A stretch of DNA of 7,585 nucleotides. Origin: Lachnospiraceae bacterium. GTDB lineage: Bacteria; Bacillota_A; Clostridia; Lachnospirales; Lachnospiraceae. The position numbers were made by a program, and so were the translations under genes. Shown here one piece after another: positions 1-6,616 of the stretch (the stretch's first letter is position 1; each line of letters begins with the position of its first letter). The stretch lies in NCBI GenBank assembly GCA_017464045.1, contig JAFUEG010000108.1:1-7585 (forward strand). Direction: 5' to 3'. The notes beneath the pieces were generated by a model, which had not been told where the DNA came from, made no database searches, and saw nothing but the letters and a program-made list of their open reading frames with translations.

Positions 1-618
1 AGGAAGGGTATGCTGGTTGCTCAAAATCAGATACTTGAGGAAAGGGCAAATCTTTCCCAGACCTTGCACGATAAGCTTGGACATAACATCAACGGCTCCG
101 TATATCAGCTTGAGGGTGCGAAGCTTCTTATGGATAAGGATCCGGAGAAGTCAAAGGGTATGATACAGGCGGTTATTGATCAGCTTAGAACCGGTATGGA
201 TGAGATAAGAGGCATATTGAGAAAGGAAAGACCAAAGAAAAATAAGCTGGCGATGCTTCAATTGTACAAGCTGTGTGAGGATTGTAACGGCAGGGGAGTT
301 GAAGCGGAATTATCGGTTGAAGGAGATACCATGCTTGTTTCGGATGACATCTGGGAGGTAATTCTTGATAATGCCTTCGAAGCCGTTTCCAATTCCATGA
401 AGTATGCCAGATGTAAGCACATAGATATAAAGCTGGTTGTGATGAATAAGGTAGTCCGATGCAGCATAACGGATGACGGTATAGGCTGTGTCAAGATGAC
501 TGACGGAATGGGAATATCCGGAATGAGGCAGAGAGTTCGGGCGGTAAACGGCAGTCTCGGATTTGAAACAGAAGCAGGCTTTACAGTGACGATGATACTT
601 CCGATAGGAGAGAGATAA
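1..618 (+). CDS. Sensor histidine kinase, HisKA_3/NarX-type (5' partial)
   Basis: C-terminal catalytic part of a two-component sensor kinase; the reading frame is open to base 1, so the sensing and membrane part lies outside the window. Counting from the first ATG (base 10), a HisKA_3 dimerisation/phosphoacceptor helix covers about residues 5-75, with the HDKLGH box at 20-25. H20 is the expected autophosphorylated histidine, and D21/H25 fit the DxxxQ/H pattern linked to phosphatase activity in this family. A HATPase_c domain follows at about 110-202: N-box around N128 (SNSMKYA), G1 box DDGIGC 155-160, G2 box GMGISGM 166-172. The ATG at base 10 is probably internal, because an intact kinase needs an upstream sensor region. 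The next gene, its likely partner regulator, starts one base after the stop, and that gene's ribosome binding site lies within this gene's last codons. The signal sensed cannot be read from this fragment. Confidence 0.93.
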   Translation, partial: RKGMLVAQNQILEERANLSQTLHDKLGHNINGSVYQLEGAKLLMDKDPEKSKGMIQAVIDQLRTGMDEIRGILRKERPKKNKLAMLQLYKLCEDCNGRGVEAELSVEGDTMLVSDDIWEVILDNAFEAVSNSMKYARCKHIDIKLVVMNKVVRCSITDDGIGCVKMTDGMGISGMRQRVRAVNGSLGFETEAGFTVTMILPIGER

Positions 619-619
619 C

Positions 620-1258
620 ATGGATAAGATAAAAGTTATAATTGCAGACGACAGTGATTTTGTTCGTGACGGTATGAAGATAATACTTGATGTGGATGAT
701 GATTTCGAGGTGCTTGGTGTGGCTTCAAACGGATTAGAAGCGATTGAGCTTGCAAAAAAAGAAGCACCCGATATATTCCTTATGGATATTCAGATGCCGG
801 AAATGGACGGAATTGAGGCGACGAAGATAATTGTTGAAAAAGGGCTTGGAAAGGTTCTTATCCTTACCACCTTTGACGATGATGAACTGGTAAAGCAGGC
901 ATTGAAAAACGGTGCGAAGGGGTATCTTATAAAAAACCATACACCGGAGCATCTAAAGCAGATGATAAAGTCGGTTTACTTCGGTACAGGTGTTATGGAA
1001 GAAAGTGTAATGGAGTCGCTTACTGCAGGTAATACTGCTGCATCAGGACTTTCTGAAGGCTTTGATGCAACACCTTATTCACCAAGGGAACTCGAGATTA
1101 TAAAAGCGGTGGCAGAGGGGCTTTCAAATAAAGAGATAGCAGGTAAGCTATATATCTCTGAAGGTACGGTTAAGAATTATATAACCGGAATTCTTTCGAA
1201 GGAGGGCTTGTCTCACAGGACGGCTCTTGCAGTATATTATCTGACGGGAAAGAAGTAG
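620..1258 (+). CDS. Two-component response regulator, NarL/FixJ family (REC + LuxR-type HTH)
   Basis: DNA-binding response regulator of 212 residues, the normal length for the NarL/FixJ family. The receiver domain covers about residues 3-120: acidic pair D10/D11, phosphoacceptor D56 in the LMDIQMPEMDG stretch, switch T83 in LILTTF, and conserved K105. A linker of about 25 residues leads to a LuxR-type helix-turn-helix at about 153-209 with the hallmarks SPRELEI, GLSNKEIAGKLYISEGTVKNY and the closing HRTALAVYY. No residue expected for phosphorylation is missing, so it should be activated by the kinase just upstream (one-base gap, cotranscribed). The start ATG is preceded by GGAG at 607-610, nine bases away. 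Targets are unknown; the next gene's promoter region carries an imperfect inverted repeat that could be looked at as a site, but nothing ties it to this protein. Confidence 0.96.
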   Translation: MDKIKVIIADDSDFVRDGMKIILDVDDDFEVLGVASNGLEAIELAKKEAPDIFLMDIQMPEMDGIEATKIIVEKGLGKVLILTTFDDDELVKQALKNGAKGYLIKNHTPEHLKQMIKSVYFGTGVMEESVMESLTAGNTAASGLSEGFDATPYSPRELEIIKAVAEGLSNKEIAGKLYISEGTVKNYITGILSKEGLSHRTALAVYYLTGKK

Positions 1259-1307
1259 TTGTTAAAAAAATTTATATTTTTGATTAAGGCTGATATGAAA
1301 ATAGCGC

Positions 1308-1331
1308 AAATGTTTGCCGAAATAAGCATTT
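1308..1331. promoter_or_regulatory. Imperfect inverted repeat over the -35 region (candidate operator)
   Basis: AAATGTTT (1308-1315) and AAGCATTT (1324-1331) are inverted copies matching at 7 of 8 positions, separated by 8 bases. The repeat covers the proposed -35 hexamer of the EAL gene promoter, a usual place for a repressor site. In an AT-rich gap such a match may arise by chance, and the binding protein, if any, is unknown. Confidence 0.25.
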
Positions 1332-1342
1332 TATGGTAATAT
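1314..1342 (+). promoter_or_regulatory. Candidate sigma-A promoter of the EAL gene
   Basis: TTGCCG (1314-1319) and TAATAT (1337-1342) are separated by exactly 17 bases; each hexamer matches the consensus at 4 of 6 positions. Predicted transcription start is near 1349, giving a leader of about 33 bases that contains GGGAGG (1371-1376), five bases before the ATG at 1382. No convincing terminator is seen between the response regulator stop and this site, so read-through from the upstream operon is possible. Confidence 0.45.
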
Positions 1343-1381
1343 GTAACGGATAAAAATAGTTGTTTTATTTGGGAGGAACCC

Positions 1382-3283
1382 ATGCATATTACAAATGAGT
1401 TTCATATTGCATTTTATGCAGCAACACTTACGATTTGTTTAACAGTGTTTTTGTTTACATTTCTCCAAAAGAGAACAGATCGTATTCAAAATAAAATATT
1501 TATAATCATGGTTTTCATTGTTATGTTAAATGCTCTTTCAACAACAGGAGCAGCATTTACTGAGCCTTATGCTCAAAAATACAATGGAGCTTATTATAGT
1601 CTTGAATCGTTTCAATTTTTGTATTTTTTTCTGCATACTGCACTCTGTCCGATTCTTTACTATTATGTGTTGAGTGTCACCGGTAAAAGTCGAAAAAGAC
1701 AGGTAATTCATAATATCATATATGCACTTCCGCTTATTGTGACGGAAGTTTTTGTATTGCTTAATCCGTTTTTTCATTCGCTTTATTACTATGATGAAAA
1801 TATGCAGTTTACAAGAAACTGGGCTGAATATCTGATATACGGTGTAGCAGGATTATATTATGTTTTGGCGATGACAGAGCTTATGTTTTCATGGAATGCA
1901 ATTACTCTTAGAAGACGTATTGCTCTTATATATTTCTTTTTGCTATCTATAGCGGGTATATTTATTCAGCTTGTAAATATAGACATTAAGAGTGAACTTT
2001 TTGCAGAGTCCATAGCTTTATTGGGAGTTATGATTGCTGTTGAAAGCGAGGATGACAGACTGGATTCGGTTACCAATATCTATAACAGAAAAGCTTTACA
2101 GATGGACGTTCATAATTTTAAAATTATGAAAGAAAGTGTGCATATGATTTTTATCAAGATTATTAATGCGGACGTAATAGAGAGGGTAACAGGATCGGTA
2201 AATGATGACATTCTTACAGAAAAAATAGCTGATTATCTTAAAACCATGGTTCCACGATATAACATATATCATCCTAATCCTGAAACCTTTGTTGTGATTT
2301 TCTCTGATTATAAGAATTCTCAGATAGAAGAAATAAAGGATAAAATTTCATCCCGTTTTAATGAGGAATGGGATATCGCTAATTCATCGGTTTTGCTTGA
2401 TGCGGCTATAATAATTTCATCCATGCCGGGAGAACTTAATTCCATAGAGGACGTGTTGTTTGTATCGGATAGTCTGATTCCTGCAAGTGCCAATAAGGAA
2501 GAGATTGATATTTCATGGATCATGAGAAGGGCAGAGATAGAAAGGGCTATAAAGAGAAATCTAAGGGAAGAAAAATTTGAAGTATATTATCAACCTACAT
2601 ACAATATTGTAGGAGCATCTCTTCATGGAGCGGAAGCATTGGTCAGGATGATAGATGATTCTATCGGATACATTTCACCGGACGAATTTACTCCGGTTGC
2701 GGAACAGATAGGGCTTGTGGAGGAGATAGACGATTTTGTACTTCGTGAGGTCTGTGCTTTTCTTGAAAGCGGAATACCTATGAAGCACGGAATGGATTGT
2801 ATCAATGTTAATCTTTCGGTTATTCAGTGTATAAAACCGGGATTTTTTGAACATATTATGGAGATTGTCAATGAATACAATATAGAACATGCCATGCTTA
2901 ATTTTGAGATAACTGAGTCTGTGGGAGCTGAGGATTATCAGGTGCTGTCTTGTGTAACCAAAAAACTTAAATCACAGGGCTTTTTACTTTCCATGGATGA
3001 TTACGGAACAGGTTATTCCAATATGGAAGGAATATTCTCTCTTGACTTTGATGTGGTTAAGATAGATAAGAGTATATTATGGAGTGCTGAAAAAAATTCA
3101 AACGGACGTATTATACTAAAAAACAGTATAAATATGATACACGATCTTGGCTGTAAAATATTGGTTGAGGGTGTGGAGAAGAAGGAGCATATAGATATGC
3201 TGAAAAAACTTGGAGTTGATTATCTTCAGGGATTTTTCTTCTCAAAGCCGGTACCTAAAAATAAGTTTTTAGAAATTATATAA
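1382..3283 (+). CDS. Membrane-anchored EAL-domain c-di-GMP phosphodiesterase with degenerate GGDEF
   Basis: 633-residue signalling protein predicted to hydrolyse cyclic-di-GMP at the inner face of the membrane. Residues 1-221 hold about seven hydrophobic segments (near 8-28, 38-58, 74-98, 110-131, 149-170, 178-198, 205-221), a likely sensory membrane region. A GGDEF-like domain follows at about 225-375: it keeps the opening DSVTNIYNRKAL, but the signature loop reads HPNPETF (297-303), so cyclase activity is not expected. The EAL domain at about 385-633 looks complete: E418 in the EAL motif, N477, E509, the DD pair 539-540 in DDYGTGYS, K560, E596 in VEGVE and Q616 in LQGF, the residues used for metal and substrate binding in this family. 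Start supported by GGGAGG five bases upstream. The next gene, a polysaccharide ligase-like protein, begins 102 bases on; regulation of surface polysaccharide by this enzyme is only an inference from position. Confidence 0.93.
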   Translation: MHITNEFHIAFYAATLTICLTVFLFTFLQKRTDRIQNKIFIIMVFIVMLNALSTTGAAFTEPYAQKYNGAYYSLESFQFLYFFLHTALCPILYYYVLSVTGKSRKRQVIHNIIYALPLIVTEVFVLLNPFFHSLYYYDENMQFTRNWAEYLIYGVAGLYYVLAMTELMFSWNAITLRRRIALIYFFLLSIAGIFIQLVNIDIKSELFAESIALLGVMIAVESEDDRLDSVTNIYNRKALQMDVHNFKIMKESVHMIFIKIINADVIERVTGSVNDDILTEKIADYLKTMVPRYNIYHPNPETFVVIFSDYKNSQIEEIKDKISSRFNEEWDIANSSVLLDAAIIISSMPGELNSIEDVLFVSDSLIPASANKEEIDISWIMRRAEIERAIKRNLREEKFEVYYQPTYNIVGASLHGAEALVRMIDDSIGYISPDEFTPVAEQIGLVEEIDDFVLREVCAFLESGIPMKHGMDCINVNLSVIQCIKPGFFEHIMEIVNEYNIEHAMLNFEITESVGAEDYQVLSCVTKKLKSQGFLLSMDDYGTGYSNMEGIFSLDFDVVKIDKSILWSAEKNSNGRIILKNSINMIHDLGCKILVEGVEKKEHIDMLKKLGVDYLQGFFFSKPVPKNKFLEII

Positions 3284-3351
3284 AACTAAGAATTTTAATT
3301 TAAAGATAAACTGTGCAATAAAAATGTACTAAAGGCAAAGAAATATGAAAA

Positions 3352-3367
3352 AGGAAATAATTTTCCT
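3352..3367 (+). other. Small perfect inverted repeat upstream of the ligase-like gene
   Basis: AGGAAA (3352-3357) and TTTCCT (3362-3367) form a perfect 6-bp stem with a TAAT loop, ending six bases before the GGAG ribosome binding site (3374-3377) of the gene starting at 3386. It is too weak and lacks the T-run of an intrinsic terminator; it could be a minor mRNA hairpin or a chance match. Confidence 0.25.
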
Positions 3368-3385
3368 GATAACGGAGATATAAGG

Positions 3386-5032
3386 ATGTTTAAGGATTTT
3401 GATAAAAAGTATATTGGGAAATACATTATAGACAGTGTTAATTATGTGTATTTACTTTTAATATTATGTTTTTTCCCGATATTATTTCATAATTATTATT
3501 TTGATATCACAAAGACAAGATGTGATTTTTTTCTAAGGATAACGACTGGCTATATTATATTAATTGCCGTTGCATATGCGTTTGAAATTTATTGGACCAA
3601 TTTATATAAGTCAAAAAGTATTTTTGTGGTTGAGAAGAAAGGAAATCCATGGTTTTATCCGGATCTTTGGATGGCTTTCTTTTTGATGTCCAATTTTTTT
3701 GCATATCTTATAACTATTACTGATGATGGAATGATTAATAGTAATTCTGCTTTTACAGGTTCGGATGGAAGATTTATGGGTCTTTCGATGTATCTGGTTA
3801 TAGGCTTTATGTTTCTTCTGCTTTGCAGATATGTTGATATAAAGCTTCCGCTGTATGTTATGTTTGGGATTGTGACAATTTTTACATATCTGGTTTCAAT
3901 TGTTCAGCATATTGATCCTGATACAAAACGTTTCTCTGAGAGCGGTTTTAAACCAAAGGGAATCTATCAGGCTTTTTTATTTTATGTATTCAGGTTGAAG
4001 GAGGGTATAAGTAAAAAGCAATATAATATATTTATATCTACCTTTGGAAATATTAATATTTTTGCTTGTTTTATTGTAATAAGTCTGGCTGTTTTTATAT
4101 GTATGTTTATATTTTCTGATAAGCTTTTTTATAGAATTTTTTCCGGTATTATAGTTGTTATAGGTGGGATTGTTATTATGATAGCAAACAGTGACAGTGC
4201 TTATATAGGTGTCGGTGCTGTTATGTTTTTTGTGTTTATCCTTGCATTTAAAGATAATGTATTGATTAATTTTTTTCAAATTCTTGTTTTGCTCGGGCTT
4301 GGTAATTTTAGCGTAGTTCTTATCAATAAATATATGTCGGAAGTTCTTAAGAAAAAATATGATAAGCGCGGAGGATTTGCCGAACATCTTGACAGGTTTG
4401 ATTATGCAGTTTTAATTTTGATATTGTTTGTAGTTTTATATATTATAGCTTTAATTATAAATTTAAAATTTAGGGATAAGTTTGAAAAGATAAATAAAAA
4501 CAAGGCTATAATTTTATTTATGGCAATGATTGCAGCTATCGGTATTTTGGTGGTTTATGTAGGACATAAAAAGCATATCGGGGCATTTACATTTAATTAC
4601 AGATGGGGGACTTTTAGAGGTTATATATGGACGAAGAGCATAGAGATTTTTAAAGATGCCCCTGTTATGAACAAGTTATTCGGATATGGAAATGAGTCGC
4701 TGAAAACACTTATGAATACTTATTATCATGATGAGATGGTTTCCGTTACAAAAAAGATATATGATAATGCACACAATGAGCTATTGCAATACCTTGTAAC
4801 TACCGGACTTTGTGGTATGATATCTTATGCGGGACTTTTTATAACAAGCTTTATCTATATACTTAAAAACTCGAAAAAAGATGTTGTGGCATATATTTCG
4901 CTGGCTGTTATGATTGGATATTTTATACAGGGACTTATTAATATTAACCAACCGATTACAACTCCGTTTTACTTTGTGTTTATGGCAGCAGGAATCGGAT
5001 ATGTCAGAGGACGAACGAGGAAGGATATATAA
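3386..5032 (+). CDS. Polytopic membrane protein, O-antigen ligase/polymerase (Wzy_C) family
   Basis: 548-residue integral membrane protein, mostly hydrophobic, with about a dozen predicted membrane segments (for example near 18-35, 52-70, 94-112, 133-148, 156-173, 223-243, 250-268, 272-287, 292-314, 339-360, 373-392, 473-493, 500-537). Features of the Wzy_C (O-antigen ligase) family are visible: GSDGRFMGL (125-133), STFGN (218-222), NSDSAYIG (268-275), the RWGTFRGYIW stretch with R406 and R411, and a long loop with DNAHNELLQYL, where H463 matches the conserved histidine of these enzymes. Such proteins join or polymerise lipid-linked glycans on the outer face of the membrane; the substrate here is unknown. 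No glycosyltransferase or other polysaccharide gene lies nearby, so it is an isolated member. The gene is clearly more AT-rich than its neighbours (several 60-base stretches are below 20% GC). GGAG (3374-3377) sits eight bases before the ATG. Confidence 0.82.
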   Translation: MFKDFDKKYIGKYIIDSVNYVYLLLILCFFPILFHNYYFDITKTRCDFFLRITTGYIILIAVAYAFEIYWTNLYKSKSIFVVEKKGNPWFYPDLWMAFFLMSNFFAYLITITDDGMINSNSAFTGSDGRFMGLSMYLVIGFMFLLLCRYVDIKLPLYVMFGIVTIFTYLVSIVQHIDPDTKRFSESGFKPKGIYQAFLFYVFRLKEGISKKQYNIFISTFGNINIFACFIVISLAVFICMFIFSDKLFYRIFSGIIVVIGGIVIMIANSDSAYIGVGAVMFFVFILAFKDNVLINFFQILVLLGLGNFSVVLINKYMSEVLKKKYDKRGGFAEHLDRFDYAVLILILFVVLYIIALIINLKFRDKFEKINKNKAIILFMAMIAAIGILVVYVGHKKHIGAFTFNYRWGTFRGYIWTKSIEIFKDAPVMNKLFGYGNESLKTLMNTYYHDEMVSVTKKIYDNAHNELLQYLVTTGLCGMISYAGLFITSFIYILKNSKKDVVAYISLAVMIGYFIQGLININQPITTPFYFVFMAAGIGYVRGRTRKDI

Positions 5033-5163
5033 AATGATAAGTACAATGATTATTAAGGATATTAATGGATTTATTTTATAAAGTAATACAAAGAATAATG
5101 CTTGAAAGATGATGAAAATAATTAGAAAATATGCGATATTTGATAGAATTAAAAGAGGCTTTG

Positions 5164-5172
5164 TGATATAAT
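5164..5172 (+). promoter_or_regulatory. Extended -10 promoter element P1 upstream of tyrS
   Basis: TGATATAAT is a perfect extended -10 element (TGN followed by consensus TATAAT). The -35 position at 17-base spacing (5144-5149, TAGAAT) is weak, and the better TTGATA at 5140-5145 is 21 bases away, too far; an extended -10 needs little -35 contribution. Predicted start of transcription is near 5179-5180, exactly where the GC-rich island begins. Confidence 0.6.
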
Positions 5173-5179
5173 GAGCAAA

Positions 5180-5245
5180 GTGACGGTCACGCTTGCGTGA
5201 ATCGGCATTTTTCGAATGACTACATCGGGCCATCAGGCGAGATGT
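5180..5245 (+). ncRNA. Candidate structured RNA or leader element before tyrS (family unknown)
   Basis: A 66-base island with about 54% GC lies between flanks of about 25% GC, does not code for a plausible protein, and folds by hand into two hairpins. Hairpin 1 (5187-5200) pairs TCACG with CGTGA around a CUUG tetraloop, a known stable loop. Hairpin 2 (5222-5245) pairs ACATC with GATGT, then a 2x2 internal loop (GG/GA), then GCC with GGC around an AUCA loop. A short weaker stem CATT/AATG (5206-5218) may sit between them. Transcription would begin at its left end from P1. I do not recognise the family: it may be a 5' leader of tyrS, a separate small RNA, or one copy of an interspersed repeat. 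No intrinsic terminator with a clear T-run follows, which argues slightly for a leader. Strand is taken from the promoter and could be wrong. Confidence 0.4.
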
Positions 5246-5251
5246 TATAAT
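5243..5251 (+). promoter_or_regulatory. Second extended -10 element P2 upstream of tyrS
   Basis: TGTTATAAT is again a perfect extended -10 element, 79 bases after P1 and at the right end of the GC-rich island. The region at -35 (5223-5228, CATCGG) does not match consensus. Predicted start of transcription is near 5258, which would give a short leader of about 49 bases lacking the island. Its TG bases overlap the 3' arm of hairpin 2, so either the hairpin or the promoter reading may be incidental. Confidence 0.45.
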
Positions 5252-5290
5252 TCATAAGCTATGCAAATTTTAAAAGATTTTAATTGTTAT

Positions 5291-5296
5291 GGAGGA
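5291..5296 (+). promoter_or_regulatory. Ribosome binding site that decides the tyrS start
   Basis: GGAGGA overlaps the in-frame ATG at 5289, so that ATG cannot use it. It lies 10-11 bases before the ATG at 5307, slightly long but workable, and no other Shine-Dalgarno sequence is seen ahead of 5289. This supports 5307 as the true start. Confidence 0.7.
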
Positions 5297-5306
5297 AATA
5301 AATCAA

Positions 5307-6527
5307 ATGGAACTTTATGATGAGTTAGTTGAGAGAGGACTTATTGCGCAGATAACCAATGAAGAAGAGGTTAGCAAATTGATTAATGAAGGAAAGGCAA
5401 CCTTTTATATAGGCTTTGACCCTACGGCAGACAGTTTGCATGTAGGTCATTTTATGGCGCTTTGTCTTATGAAGAGACTTCAAATGGGTGGCAACAAGCC
5501 AATCGCACTTATAGGCGGTGGTACAGGTATGATAGGTGATCCTTCGGGAAGAACCGATATGCGTCAGATGATGACACCTGAAACCATACAGCATAATTGT
5601 GACTGCTTTAAAAAGCAGATGAGCCGTTTTATAGATTTCTCAGATGGTAAGGCTCTTATGGTAAATAATGCCGATTGGCTTTTAAATCTTAATTATATAG
5701 ATGTACTTCGTGAGGTTGGTGCACACTTTTCTGTTAACCGAATGCTTACTGCAGAGTGCTATAAGCAGAGAATGGAAAAGGGCTTAAGCTTTTTAGAGTT
5801 TAATTATATGATTATGCAGGCTTATGACTTTTATATGTTATATCAAAAGTATGGCTGTAATCTTGAGTTCGGAGGGGATGACCAGTGGTCCAATATGCTT
5901 GCCGGAACTGAGCTTATAAGACGTAAGCTTGGTAAGGATGCCCATGCTATGACCATTACTCTTTTACTTAACTCAGAGGGTAAGAAGATGGGTAAGACCC
6001 AGAAGGGTGCAGTATGGCTTGATCCAAATAAAACATCACCGTTTGAGTTTTTCCAGTATTGGAGAAATGTAGATGATTCAGATGTTATTAAATGTCTCAA
6101 GCTTTTGACCTTCCTTCCGCTTGAGCAGATTAAAGAGATGGAAAAGTATGAAGGAAGCGAATTAAATAAGGCAAAAGAAATCCTTGCTTATGAGCTTACA
6201 ACACTTGTTCATGGAGAGGAAGAAGCTAAGAAAGCTCTTGATACCGCAAAGGGATTATTTGGCGGCGGAAATGCAGATAATATACCTACTGCAGAGCTTT
6301 CAGAGGATAATTTCAAAGAGGACAAGATTGACCTTATATCACTCCTTGTTGCTTCAGGTCTTGTTGCTTCAAGAAGCGAGGGAAGACGTGCTATAGAGCA
6401 GGGTGGAGTTACAGTAAATAATGAAAAGGTAACAGATGTGGCTGCTGCATATGAGAAGAGTGCATTTAATGATGAATTTATATTAAAGCGTGGTAAGAAG
6501 AATTTCAGAAAGATAGTATGTAAGTAA
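5307..6527 (+). CDS. tyrS: Tyrosyl-tRNA synthetase
   Basis: Class I aminoacyl-tRNA synthetase charging tRNA-Tyr with tyrosine in the cytoplasm. 406 residues from the ATG at 5307. The Rossmann catalytic domain begins with [15 protein letters not shown], containing the HIGH-type motif H45-H48. It continues with the tyrosine-pocket residues Y167, Q171 and D174, the GGDDQW stretch (189-194), and the KMSKS-type loop as KMGKT (227-231). A C-terminal S4 RNA-binding domain lies at about 342-400 ([20 protein letters not shown]), ending [12 protein letters not shown]. Length and motifs are those of complete bacterial TyrS of the KMGKT subtype. An upstream in-frame ATG at 5289 would add six residues (MEEINQ), but it overlaps the ribosome binding site and the extension does not resemble family N-termini. 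Two extended -10 elements precede it; no T-box leader is visible. Confidence 0.98.
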   Translation: MELYDELVERGLIAQITNEEEVSKLINEGKATFYIGFDPTADSLHVGHFMALCLMKRLQMGGNKPIALIGGGTGMIGDPSGRTDMRQMMTPETIQHNCDCFKKQMSRFIDFSDGKALMVNNADWLLNLNYIDVLREVGAHFSVNRMLTAECYKQRMEKGLSFLEFNYMIMQAYDFYMLYQKYGCNLEFGGDDQWSNMLAGTELIRRKLGKDAHAMTITLLLNSEGKKMGKTQKGAVWLDPNKTSPFEFFQYWRNVDDSDVIKCLKLLTFLPLEQIKEMEKYEGSELNKAKEILAYELTTLVHGEEEAKKALDTAKGLFGGGNADNIPTAELSEDNFKEDKIDLISLLVASGLVASRSEGRRAIEQGGVTVNNEKVTDVAAAYEKSAFNDEFILKRGKKNFRKIVCK

Positions 6528-6529
6528 GT

Positions 6530-6556
6530 TTGAAAATTTAGAATAATTTATATATT
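6530..6556 (+). promoter_or_regulatory. Possible weak promoter before the G1P dehydrogenase gene
   Basis: TTGAAA (6530-6535, 5 of 6 consensus) and TATATT (6551-6556, 5 of 6) are separated by 15 bases, shorter than the preferred 17. The gap is so AT-rich that chance matches are expected. With no terminator seen after tyrS, cotranscription with tyrS is an equal alternative. Confidence 0.28.
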
Positions 6557-6616
6557 TCTTTTATTTCATCTTAAAATACACAATTATGAAGTATTTATTA
6601 AATCAGGAGGAACATC

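Noticed and set aside
310..621. Antisense open frames within the kinase gene (also 258-494)
   Set aside because: They lie opposite well-conserved HATPase motifs and show no protein family features of their own.
1264..1281. A-run followed by T-run after the response regulator, as a terminator
   Set aside because: The only possible stem is pure A-T with no GC pairs, too weak for an intrinsic terminator.
3977..4387. 136-codon open frame on the - strand
   Set aside because: Fully antisense to the ligase-like gene; rich in Lys, Asn, Tyr and Ile as expected from AT-rich antisense sequence, with no recognisable domain.
5140..5172. TTGATA (5140-5145) as the -35 of P1
   Set aside because: The spacer to TATAAT would be 21 bases, beyond the normal 16-18 range.
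5171..5200. Tiny leader ORF (9 codons, MSKVTVTLA) at the island's left end
   Set aside because: Its ATG overlaps the P1 -10 element, upstream of the predicted transcript start, and has no ribosome binding site.
4781..5233. 150-codon open frame on the - strand with hydrophobic segments
   Set aside because: Most of it lies antisense to the end of the ligase-like gene, whose low GC creates hydrophobic-looking antisense frames. It has no family resemblance, and its start falls inside the GC-rich island.
5217..5258. Tiny ORF of 13 codons inside the island (MTTSGHQ...)
   Set aside because: No ribosome binding site, no tyrosine codon run that would suggest attenuation, and the bases are better explained by hairpin 2.
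6184..6396. 70-codon + strand frame inside tyrS
   Set aside because: Out of frame within a strongly conserved tyrS and without family features; a shadow.
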